Shown here: positions 1-9,121 of the stretch, in pieces
How the letters are laid out: each line of letters begins with the position of its first letter
Numbering within the stretch: the first letter of the stretch is position 1
Source: Calycina herbarum
Taxonomy: Eukaryota > Ascomycota > Leotiomycetes > Helotiales > Pezizellaceae
DNA length: 64,000 bases
NCBI GenBank assembly: GCA_001414485.1
Contig: LLEY01000072.1
Location: forward strand, 62,001 to 126,000
Direction: 5' to 3'
Translations under genes and position numbers: made by a program
Notes under the pieces: generated by a model
Seen by the model: the letters and a program-made list of their open reading frames with translations, nothing else
Databases searched by the model: none
What the model was told of the DNA's origin: nothing

Positions 1-411
1 ATAGTTCTTTAGTATTATATATCTAGGTTAGACTAAAAGCTCTTATATTATCTTTAAAATAGAGATAGATAAGAAGATAATAGTAGTATTAGAGAACCTT
101 ATAGATTAGAATAAGACTAAGATATCTTCTTATAAATAATATTTTAGTAGATAGAAGTAGCGAAGAAGAGAGACTAGAAAGCGAGAGAAAGAAAGCCTTC
201 TAGAAAGTATATAAGCGAAGCTATCTTTATAAGAGATAAGAGAATAAAATAAGAGAATAGAAGTAAAGAAGAGGTAGATTTATAAAAGCTTTATATATCT
301 TACTTTAAGCTAAAGCTTATCTCTTAGATATAAGAGCTAAAGAGAGAAAGAGAAGAAGAGATATACTTAGCTATAGATAATATATCTTCTTATATAGCTT
401 AGAGTATATAA
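1..411. other. RIP-degraded AT-rich sequence
   Basis: AT-rich DNA with almost no CpA or TpG and dense TpA, while CpG is kept, which is the RIP signature. No open frame of useful length. It is probably the degraded remains of a repeat, cut by the window edge. Confidence 0.7.
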
Positions 412-414
412 TAT

Positions 415-526
415 AATAGTCCCAGTTATATACGACCGGATCACGTGCGACCACGTGACCAGGTACTACCGAGGCTCTGCCGAGGGCTCGCTTAGTATAG
501 ATAAATAGAGATAGAGTATATCTACT
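415..526 (+). repeat. truncated Gypsy LTR fragment
   Basis: This stretch repeats the first about 110 bp of the LTR family found at 527-709, 6002-6184 and 40867-41059. It starts TAATAGTCCCAG and contains two CACGTG motifs. Its internal segment between the CACGTG motif and the GCTTAGTATAG motif resembles the 40867 copy more than the neighbouring 5' LTR. It ends exactly where the complete 5' LTR begins, so it is either an older LTR cut by the insertion or a tandem LTR remnant. The element lies in RIPed DNA but retains its CACGTG sites. Confidence 0.65.
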
Positions 527-709
527 TATAATAGTCCTAGTTATATACGACTGGATCACGTGCCGAGGTTCTACCGAAGTCTCGCTTAGTATATATAAAT
601 AGAGACAGAGTATACTAACTCTTCTCTTCTCTCTTTAGTTTAGTTTTCTTCGAATATAAGTACTATTCTATAAGTATCTCTTTTAGTATATTTATAGAAA
701 GCTGTTATA
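527..709 (+). repeat. 5' LTR of the chromovirus
   Basis: 183-bp direct repeat of 6002-6184, with ends TATAATAG...CTGTTATA. These are RIPed forms of the TGTAACAG...CTGTTACA inverted ends. Differences from the 3' LTR are mostly C-to-T and G-to-A. Confidence 0.88.
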
Positions 710-3700
710 CTAAAACTAAACTTATACTCTCGCCTGAGAAGGTATACGAATATTCTAAAACTAACGAACGAAAACATATATATTTACTTTATAATAAATC
801 CCTTTATACGCGGTAATAAGTTACGACGCTTCTCTCTTAGCTAGCTCGATAAGTAATTAGATAAAGAGCTTCTACCTTTACTTTTACCTTTACTACCTAC
901 TATTAACACTAGCTCTTAAAAGACTAAGACCTCTTCTTAAGCTATAGTACTACTACTTCTACCTACTAGTAAGGCTACTACTAGCTCTTCTATAGTAGTA
1001 AAGTCTAAGTTATCTCCTTCTCTTATAGTTGATAATATCTTATAACAAATCCTTTAGACGATAACTACTCTTATAGATAAGGTCTACTACCTTGAAGTTA
1101 ATACTAGATCTATCTCTTAAGTAGTAGAAATACACGTACGCTGTAAATATACCTCTATAGAGCTTAAAGCTAAAAAGGTTACCTAGTCTTCTAAGAAGAC
1201 TAGTAAAGTAGAGAATCTACGTACGTTTATAATAGAAGATAACTAGATTATATACGATATCTAGAAGACTGAAATTATAGCAAAGCTATATATTAATACC
1301 GACTACTTCGAGTCTAAGAAGGCAAAGATAAACCTGGTATATCGCGCTACTACTAGCTAAGTATATAATTATATTTATCTAAAATATAAGTTCGATACTA
1401 ACGACTGATTTACTACTTATAACAAGATACTAGCTTACCTCTATAATATTATAGTTAGTCTATACGCTTATAACAAAGCTTATAAAAAGTATTAAGAGCT
1501 ACGAATAGCTCGAGAGACGTTCTACGAGTTTCGAGCGAAATTCTAGAAGCTAGTAGACGAGTCTAGGGCTCTAAAGTAAGATAGAATTAACGACCTTTTT
1601 AATAAGTTAACTATTAACCTCTAACAAGCTTTTATAGTTATTAGATTTTAAGCTAAGAGAGACATAGACCTCTTTTACACTCTTGCTAGTAGCGTCGATA
1701 ATAATCTATAAGATATTATAGAAGAAAAGACTAGAAAGCGTATAAGTAAGTATCTATCTACTATAGCTACAAATACAGCTATAGCTATACGTTCTCTAGA
1801 AATTCCTACTTACGTAGCTAGTATTTACCTCTCTACTAACACGTGTTATAACTATAGAGAAGTCGACTATTATATCAAGTCCTGCCTACAGCTAAGAGTC
1901 TATAAGAAGGTAGACTTAAGCGAGCTAGAGAAGGAAGAAGAAGCTAGATCTAAGTCAGGAAACGACTATACCTAAGAGAAGACTCTATCTTAGGTAAATA
2001 TAGGATTAATCTCTCTAAGATTAATCTATAGTTATTAGTTAGTAGAAAAGCGTTTACTTTACCTAGTATAATAATAATTAATAGATATAGTATATAAACT
2101 ACTACTCTTAGTAACCTTAGAGCAAATATATTCTCTTTTATAGACGTCTAATTCGACTATAATTTAGCGAAGTTCTATAAACTTAAAATAAAAAGACTTC
2201 TTATATATATAAAGATTCGCGGATATAACAGAGAGATTAGTAGAGAAGCTACTTACTACCTCTTCTCTAATTATATATTAGATAGCTGTAAATTCTTTAA
2301 TATATCTTTTATTCTACTAGACCTAGGGTTATACGACGTTATCCTCGGTTGAAAATTCTTTGAATACTTTTATATTAATATCGATATAACTTATCGAAAG
2401 TTACTCTAGCTAGAGGAACTTAAGCCTTACTTCTCTACTCGGTAGCCTACCTCTCTCTTACGCGAAGCTATTTCTAAGAACTCTACGTTCTTTTACTAGA
2501 ATTAGACAGGCGCTTATAACCTTATAATAGAAATAGACGAATTATAGAGATAGAATAGCTGATCTATTCTAGAACTTAGTATAATAGAATATCTAGAATA
2601 CGTACCTACGATCTACGAAAGTAACTACTAGTCTTCTATATAAGTATAATACTAGATTATAAAACAGGAACTCGAGAGATTATCTAAGAAAGTACTTACC
2701 TTAGTTTATTAACGAAAGCTCTTTCTAAAGTAAGAACCTTTTATAATAATTAATATCTCTACTATATCCGTAGTAGGAATATACTACTATTTACTTTAGA
2801 AAGATAGCGAGATGTTTACTACTAGCTTATATAAGATTAATAGTATTATAGCTAGATAAGAAGAGGATCGTATAGTAACACTAGAGGTTCTAGAGAAGTA
2901 TATAGATCTTATAGATATATTCTTAAAAGAAGCTTTAAATACTCTACTACCTTACTAATATTATAACTATAAAATATAGCTAGAAGAAACAGATACTCTT
3001 AGATATTCCCTACTATATAAGATATTAACTAAAGAGCTACTTACTATAAAGAAATATATCTTAGATAACCTTTATAAGAGATTTATAAAGTATAGCCAGT
3101 CCTCTTTTACTACTCTAGTACTGTTTATTAAGAAGGTAGATAGAAGATTACGCTTTTACATCGACTTCTAGAAGCTTAATAACCTTACTTAAAAAGACCG
3201 CTATCTATTCTCTCTTATTAATAAAACGCTAGCTTATATTAGTTAAGCTTGTATATTTATAAAACTTAATATCTACTAAGCTTTCTATTATATACGAATA
3301 GATCCTAATTCTAAAGAACTAACTACTTTCTATATATATTATAGAACGTATAAGTATAAGATTCTACTTTTTAGACTTATAAATAAACTATCTACGTACT
3401 AGTAGTATATAAATAACGTACTTTTTAACTATTTAGACGATTTCTACTCTGCTTACTTAGACGACATTCTTATCTATTCTTTAAATATATTAGAGTACGA
3501 GGAATATATATAAAAAGTCCTCTAGCGACTACGAGATACTAGCTTATAAGTAGATATTAAGAAATACGAATTTAACGTCGAGAAGATAAAATACCTTAGC
3601 TTTATTATTAGGACTAATAGTATTAAAGTAGATCTAGAAAAAGTTATAGTAGTCTAGAATTAGTAAGCACTAGATATAGTAAAAGGCGTCTAGAGCTTCC

Positions 3701-6001
3701 TAGGCTTTTATAACTTCTACTAGAGGTTTATATAGAATTATAGAATTATTATAAAACCACTTATACGTCTTATAAAGAACAACGTATCTTTTAACTTCGA
3801 TAAAAGCTGCTAAGACACTTTTAAGAAGCTGAAAGAATACTTTATAATAGTACTAGTTCTTTGCTACTACTTTCTAGAGCTTTCTACGATAATCGAGATA
3901 GACGCCTTAGACGGGATAATTACTAGGATACTATAACAATAGTAAGCAGACGGCGAATAGTACCTAGTAGCTTACTTTAGTAAGGTTATATCCTTAGCTA
4001 AGTATAATTATAAGATCTATAATAAAGAGATACTCGTAATCGTATACTTGCTTACGAAATAGAGACTAGAATTATAAAGCACGTATAAGAAAGTTCGTAT
4101 TTATACTAACTATAAAGTACTTAAGTACTTTATAACGATAAAGTAGCTTACTACATATTAAGCTAGATAGGCTAAAGCTTTAGCTAAATACTACTTTATA
4201 GTAATATACTATTCTAGAAAAGAGAATAGAAAGGCAGACGCTTTAATACGAAAAACAGAGGAGTTATAGACTTAGAAGAAGCTAAAAGAACAATACTAGA
4301 CCTATACGCTCTTAACAAAAGAATAAGTTAATATAGAAGTATTTAAAGACCTCGAGGTCGAAATAAGCTCTATTACACTAGCTCTAGTCGACGACGATTA
4401 CTTCTAGGAGTCTCTTACGCTCTTTAAACGAATCTATAAAGTAAATAAAAATACTAAGATACTTTAAGCTTTACGATTATAGGCTAAGAACGACGAAGAC
4501 TCTCCGTACGTCTTAGAGGAAGACCTACTACTTTATCGAGGCTACTTAATAGTAGTAGATATCGATACTTTATAAATAGACCTAATCTATAAAGTATATA
4601 ACTAAGTACTACTAGCCTACCCTAGACGAGATAAGACCTACTAGATCCTTTACTCGAGATATATCTAGCGAAATATAAAGTCTGATATTACGTAATATAT
4701 ACGTAACTGTTACGAATGTCGAAGAGCGAATATACTAAGAGATAAGACCTCTAGTTATCTATATCTACTTCTAGTCCTATTATATATATAGTAACACGTG
4801 GTAATAGACTTTAAATCCTTTCTAGCTAACAAGTATAGCTTTGATAACGTATTCGTAGTTATTAACTAATTATCTAAATAATCTATCTCTATCCCGTGCT
4901 AAAAGAAAGTAATAGCTAAGTAGATAGCTAGGCTATACTTATAATATATATTATAATATTATAGAATCCTAGAGAGTATTATCTCTAACAGAGGCTCTTA
5001 GTTTATCTCTGCCTTCTAGCGAGAATTTATACGAATCCTTAGTATCCGGCTTCGACTTTCGACTATAAATCACGCCTAGATAGATAGATAAACTGAAATT
5101 ATAAACCAGTACCTAGATTAGCGCTTATAGCCGTATATAAATTACTACTAGAATAATTAGTTAGAGCTACTTCTAATAATAGACCACGCTTAGCTTATAC
5201 TATCTTATAGTACTATTAGAATATCCCTGTTCGAATTATAAAAGAGCTACTTACTAAGAACGTCTTTTAACTAGTATACGCCTAAACCCTCGACTATATA
5301 AGAGAGGCTATTATAAAAAGAAGCTACAACAGTTATAAAGACTCTTTAAGAAGTACTAGACGTTAGCTAAGCGAATATAGTAAAAGCTTAAGAAAAGAAA
5401 GAATAGAACGTGAATAGACATAGACGAGAAGTAGACTTTAGAGTTAATAATATAGTTTTTATTACTATAAAGAACTAGAATATATAAAGACCTAGCCAGA
5501 AGTTAGACTACTAGATAGCTAGACCTTTTAAGATCCTTAAGGAAGTTAGCTCTGCTTTTAGACTCTAGTTACTATCTTCTATTAGAGTCTATCCTGTCTT
5601 TGTACTAGAGAAGTTACGAAAAGCTTTAGACGATCCTCTGCCTAGATAAGTAAGTACGCTACCTCTACCGATTATCGTCGATAAAGAAGAAGAATAGGAG
5701 GTTAAGGAAGTACTTGTAAGTAAGACGCGATAGAAGTCTCTTTACTACCGACTAAAGTAGAAGGGCTACGACGAGGACCTTGACTAGCACCTAGCTCGCT
5801 ACGTAGCCTACTCGCTATATATGTTAAAAGAATTCTATTTAGCGAATCCAACAGCTGACGGGCCTCCAAAAGCTCTTCCTTTGTAGCTAGAGACGTACGA
5901 GGCAGGAAGGGACAATTACAGCGAATTAGAGAGTAACGACCCTATGTCTACGGAAGACAAAGCGGCTTAGTTAAAGGGGGCCCGGTTGAAGAAGGGGGTG
6001 G

Positions 6002-6184
6002 TGTAACAGTCCCAGTCACATACGACTGGATCACGTGCCGAGGTTCTACCGAAGTCTCGCTTAGTGTATATAAATAGAGACAGAGCGTACTAACTCTCCT
6101 CTTCTCTCTTTAGTTTAGTTTTCTTCGAATATAGGTACTATTCTACAAGTATCTCTTTTGGTGCATTTATAGAGAGCTATTACA
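6002..6184 (+). repeat. 3' LTR of the chromovirus
   Basis: 183-bp LTR with TGTAACAG...CTATTACA ends. It retains many CpA and TpG dinucleotides that the 5' LTR has lost, so the two LTRs were RIPed very unequally. Confidence 0.9.
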
Positions 6185-6263
6185 CTCTTCTTAGTCTAGA
6201 GATCTTAACTCTATTAAGTATTATTAGATATATATTAGAGTATAACTTAGTAAGAGACCTAAT

Positions 6264-6547
6264 TGTAACGGCACGAAACGGATACTACTACAAAAGAGGC
6301 ATATAGAAGTGCGTTCGATAGAATGACATATCCGAATACTAGGCTCTGATACGAAGGAAAAGACTAAATTGGTCTTTCCCGATAGAGAGGAGGCAGCTAT
6401 TTACAAGAGGTTCGGACAATAGTAAGTCCGGAAGCCATCTGGCTATTCCAAATCCTGAAACAACATCCGTATCGTATCCCATTCGGCACGTAGACTCGGC
6501 AATTCCAATTCCGATCATTCCGATCAATTCCTAATAGTACCATCACA
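6264..6547 (+). repeat. solo LTR (284 bp), not RIPed, TSD CTAAT
   Basis: Starts TGTAACGGCACG and ends CCATCACA, giving the TG...CA ends of an LTR. It is flanked on both sides by the perfect 5-bp duplication CTAAT (6259-6263 and 6548-6552). Composition is normal, with many CpA and TpG, inside a RIPed neighbourhood, so it arrived after, or escaped, RIP. The source family is not otherwise seen in the window. Confidence 0.82.
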
Positions 6548-6552
6548 CTAAT

Positions 6553-6971
6553 TCTTTAAGAATAAGAAAGTAGCTATAAGAGGCGTAGATAGTATTATAA
6601 ACTACAACTGAAGGCAAAGGTATAAGAGTATATATATGTAAATACGAGAATTTAAAGCTATAGTTCTATTTATAAGAGTAACGCAGGTTAAGTACCTAGA
6701 GAAAAGTGGTTGCTTAGTAAGTATAAGCTATAAGAAGCTGAAATCTCGTAAGAGCTATAAAGAGATCTCGCTATAGCTTTCGTTATAGCTGTAAGGAGCT
6801 GAGATCTCGTTATAGCTCTCGTTATAGCTCTCGTTATAGATCTACACATCCCGAGGTAATTACCGAGGTCACGTGCTTGTCACGTATATTCTTCCAGGTT
6901 ACGGACCAGCGCTGTAACAGATAGAGAAGTAGAATAATATATTCTAGAAAACGATAAATAATATCATTTTA
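6553..6971. other. degraded repeat DNA with short internal repeats
   Basis: AT-rich sequence. Between 6725 and 6845 the phrase TCGTTATAGCTC and relatives (AGCTATAA...GAGATCTCG) recur several times. No gene seen. The 3' part (6845-6925, with CACGTG and TGTAACAG) may be another LTR remnant, but its boundaries could not be fixed. Confidence 0.45.
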
Positions 6972-6976
6972 GGTAT

Positions 6977-7168
6977 TATAACAGTTATAGTCACGAAGGC
7001 TGGATATTACATGTTCGCTTAGATGCACGCTAGTACTAGCGTACGCACTAGCGTTGCAGGACTTGTATTTAGTTCCCGGTTCTCTCGAGCTCTTCTGCTC
7101 TCCTCGTCTTTTGTCCTAAGAATAGAGTATTGTTTATTCTAAGTCTTATCTAAAGCACGTCTGTTACA
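6977..7168 (+). repeat. solo LTR (192 bp), TSD GGTAT
   Basis: Starts TATAACAG and ends CTGTTACA, inverted LTR termini. The perfect 5-bp target duplication GGTAT is at 6972-6976 and 7169-7173. A second copy of the same family lies at 39973-40163. The interior carries the mirrored phrase CTAGTACTAGCGTACGCACTAGCG. Little RIP compared with the other copy. Confidence 0.88.
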
Positions 7169-7634
7169 GGTATATAAGATACTACCTAGAAGTATATTAA
7201 TAATAAAGGAAAGAATAACTTCTAGGGCTAGATATAAAGTGTAAATAGCTTTATTTTTTATATATATAATAACTTATTATTGTTATTTCTAGCTCCTGCT
7301 ATAGTAAATTAGGTAGGCAGCGCTGCAGCTAACAAACGCTCGGCCCCCCTCGTGGTACTCAGTACATACCTGCCCTTGATAAAAAGTCGCCGATGACAAT
7401 TGCTGATCCAGCAGTTACTGCCCCCGTTTGCCTTCAGTCTGCCCGCTGGCTCCTTGTTTTGTGCCCTGACCTCGGGCCATGATAGCCTAAAAAGCATGCC
7501 CCCAGCGAGAAGACTGAGGGCAATCGCGAGTAAGTGCCTGGCCAGTATGAATTTCCAATGCTCTTCTAATTGACCCCTCCAAATCCTCTTTTCGTTTCTC
7601 TCTGTCTCTCTGTCTCTCTTTCTCCCGTTCAATA
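7169..7634. other. intergenic, no gene recognised
   Basis: Transition from RIPed to GC-balanced sequence at about 7310. A TCTCTCTGTCTCTCTGTCTC microsatellite lies at 7595-7625. The minus-strand open frames here overlap low-complexity DNA and the MITE and show no family resemblance. Confidence 0.5.
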
Positions 7635-7847
7635 CTCCTCCCCCCCCCCCCCCCCCTCTTTACATTGTAATGACCCACTTTGTGTAATGTCAAAACGCCG
7701 AGCCAATAAGAAGAGTTGAAGTTAAAAAATAGAATGATAAAGAAGCTTCTATTGGCCAAACACCCTGACATTACCAGGACTTTACACAGCCTCCCCCAGA
7801 TCTGCAAAGTGAGTCATTACAATGTAATTAAGAGGGGGGTGAGGGAG
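7635..7847. mobile_element. TA-flanked MITE (213 bp), Stowaway/mariner-like ends
   Basis: Terminal inverted repeats of about 45 bp. The left end reads CTCCTCCCCC...CTCTTTACATTGTAATGACC and the right end is the inverse, ending GGGTGAGGGAG. Both ends are flanked by TA (7633-7634 and 7848-7849), the target of mariner-class transposons, and CTCCCTC is the terminal motif of Stowaway MITEs. The left TIR contains a long C run (about 7638-7656) that looks like a slippage expansion. The interior has a second inverted pair, GCCAATAAGAAG / CTTCTATTGGC. No coding capacity. It ends 27 bp upstream of the pirin-like ORF. Confidence 0.85.
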
Positions 7848-7874
7848 TACCTATAATACCTTCAATCCTTCTCA

Positions 7875-8858
7875 ATGAGGGTGCTCCTCCTATTGTTTTC
7901 CATCGTCATTGCGTTTCTCTCTGTGGCATTCAAGGACCGCATTACCTCAAAGTTCACAGCTCTCACCAGTCTGCTAAATCAAAACAACACCACTTACCTG
8001 CCACTTCGACTCCTCAAGAGAGACTCCAATTCCGCAAACATGACAGCTGCTCGCACAATCCGCAAAGCCTTTCTGGCAGTCGAACAAGCAGAGGGTGTTG
8101 GAGCTAGAGTTCGTCGCGCAATCGGAACACCACAACTACAGAACCTCGATCCCTTCCTCATGCTCGATCATTTCAATATACCACCTGGAGCAGGCTTCCC
8201 GGATCACCCACACAGAGGACAAGAAGCGATTACATATCTGTTAGAAGGAGCGGTCGACCACGAAGATTTCATGGGAAGCGCTGGCACAATTGAAGCTGGG
8301 GATCTACAATTCATGACGGCAGGAAGAGGCATAGTCCACGCAGAAATGCCAAGTCAAAACCAACGGGCGAACATTGGGATGCAGTTATGGGTCGACCTCG
8401 CAAAGATAGACAAGATGTGCGAACCAAGATACCGAGATTTGAAAGCATCCGAAATACCACATGTTGAAATCGACGGAGGAAAAGTCAAGGTCAAGGTCAT
8501 CAGTGGTAAAAGCCATGGAATCGACAGTGTTCAGGAGTTGGCAAAGACTGAAGTATGGCTTCTCGACATCGATATAAAACCAGGCGGAAAGATCACACAA
8601 GAACTACCAAAAACGTTCAACGCATTCGCATACACGCTCGGAGGAAGCACGCAGTTTGGTGAAGGAGACGACAAGACCCTTATTGGCCAATATCATAACG
8701 TTGTTTTCGAACGGGATGGAAATAAGGTCATTGTGGAAGTAGATGAGAGTGCCACCGAGAATGGTCGTTTTAGTGAGCCCACACTTTTATTTTCTTCTAA
8801 CTTTCGCTCCAAAAAAGTTTCCCAAAGAGCCAACCAACAGAAGTATATATTGGGTTAG
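7875..8858 (+). CDS. pirin-like cupin protein, C-terminally truncated
   Basis: Pirins are Fe(II)-binding bicupin proteins that act as nuclear cofactors or quercetin 2,3-dioxygenase-like enzymes. The core starts at residue 56 (MTAARTIRKAF, base 8040). It carries the N-terminal cupin signature: DPFLMLDHF, then FPDHPHRGQEAITYLLEG with metal-ligand histidines, then FMTAGRGIVHAEMP. The second cupin begins but stops after YHNVVFERDGNKVIVEVDES. The family's closing block of about 55-60 residues, which begins around an (F/L)IAGxPL motif, is absent. It is replaced by an unrelated tail of about 33 residues ending at 8858. The loss of homology coincides with a GTGAGC sequence near 8771 that resembles a splice donor, but no pirin-like exon was found downstream. 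The upstream 55 residues begin with a hydrophobic segment (MRVLLLLFSIVIAFLSVAF), so the protein may be membrane-targeted, or the true start is 8040. Probably a truncated gene. Confidence 0.78.
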   Translation: MRVLLLLFSIVIAFLSVAFKDRITSKFTALTSLLNQNNTTYLPLRLLKRDSNSANMTAARTIRKAFLAVEQAEGVGARVRRAIGTPQLQNLDPFLMLDHFNIPPGAGFPDHPHRGQEAITYLLEGAVDHEDFMGSAGTIEAGDLQFMTAGRGIVHAEMPSQNQRANIGMQLWVDLAKIDKMCEPRYRDLKASEIPHVEIDGGKVKVKVISGKSHGIDSVQELAKTEVWLLDIDIKPGGKITQELPKTFNAFAYTLGGSTQFGEGDDKTLIGQYHNVVFERDGNKVIVEVDESATENGRFSEPTLLFSSNFRSKKVSQRANQQKYILG

Positions 8859-8971
8859 GCTAATGATGGGACTCGCTTGTCCCTAACCTTTAGGTGCTTC
8901 CAGCGAAGCACCTTTCAAAAATAAACATCAACAACCTCAAAAAGGGAAAAATAATATGCCCAGGCTGTTTT
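8859..8971. other. spacer between pirin remnant and tRNA
   Basis: Short intergenic DNA containing an inverted GGTGCTTC..GAAGCACC hairpin (8893-8912) and, on the minus strand, the Pol III terminator of the tRNA. Confidence 0.6.
8947..8951 (-). terminator. Pol III terminator (T5) of tRNA-Gly
   Basis: The minus strand reads ATTATTTTTCCC about 20 nt beyond the tRNA 3' end. This T5 run is the first adequate RNA polymerase III stop downstream. Confidence 0.6.
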
Positions 8972-9121
8972 TGCGTTCTCCGGGAATCGAACCTATTCAA
9001 TGTTAGAGAGGGAAATGTTGAAGAGTGTAGTAGAAGAACTTACCCGGGGCCAATGCATATAGACCAATTAGTTCTCTAACTGGATTGGCAAGCATCGATT
9101 TTACCACTAAACCACAAACGC
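8972..9121 (-). tRNA. tRNA-Gly(GCC) with anticodon intron plus T-arm insertion
   Basis: On the minus strand the gene begins GCGTTTGTGGTTTAGTGGTA: acceptor 5' strand, then A box TGGTTTAGTGG. The anticodon stem GATGC is followed by loop TTGCCAA, with anticodon GCC at 9087-9089. A canonical pre-tRNA intron of about 28 nt follows (about 9058-9085) and contains ATTGG, which can pair with the anticodon-loop CCAAT. The stem closes with GCATT. After variable loop GGCC and T stem CCGGG, a 51-nt insertion interrupts the T arm (8993-9043). Removing it restores CCGGG-TTCGATT-CCCGG exactly. The B box GGTTCGATTCC is intact in the DNA because the insertion's last G completes it. The acceptor 3' strand AGAACGC pairs with GCGTTTG except for a G-U and a terminal G-A mismatch, so a pseudogene is possible. 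Confidence 0.8.
8993..9043 (-). other. putative spliceosomal intron inside the tRNA T arm
   Basis: On the minus strand this 51-nt segment starts GTAAGT, contains CTAAC about 10 nt before its end and finishes AATAG. These are the donor, branch point and acceptor of an ordinary fungal pre-mRNA intron, at a typical length. It is not at the canonical tRNA intron site (37/38) and lacks the bulge-helix-bulge context that tRNA endonuclease needs. Precise excision restores a perfect T arm. Whether it is removed is unknown. Confidence 0.65.

Larger units (their letters stand above)
527..6184 (+). mobile_element. RIP-inactivated Ty3/Gypsy chromovirus, full length
   Basis: LTR retrotransposon of about 5.66 kb with two 183-bp LTRs. 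Stop-riddled translation on the plus strand still shows the gag-pol order. There is a degraded gag zinc knuckle at 1844-1885 (C..C replaced in part, final Cys kept). The reverse transcriptase box YLDDILIYS is at 3454-3480, and RNase H-like residues lie near 3895. An integrase zinc-binding C-x2-C is near 4704-4722 and an integrase core begins with VIDFK at about 4801. A chromodomain-like tail with KGYDEDLD is at about 5700-5800. The chromodomain after the integrase defines a chromovirus. Frames are destroyed by CpA-to-TpA changes, so no protein is made. The last 360 bp are much less RIPed than the rest. No clear target-site duplication was found. Confidence 0.9.

Noticed and set aside
522..6189. 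Target-site duplication for the left chromovirus (CTACT versus CTCTT)
   Set aside because: The 5-mers do not match and the difference is not RIP-type. The upstream LTR fragment also complicates the junction.
7309..7807. Minus-strand open frames of 106-107 codons
   Set aside because: They run through the MITE and a TCTCTG microsatellite and encode low-complexity sequence.
8993..9043. T-arm insertion as an ordinary tRNA endonuclease intron
   Set aside because: Wrong position, no bulge-helix-bulge pairing, and the gene already has a standard intron after the anticodon.
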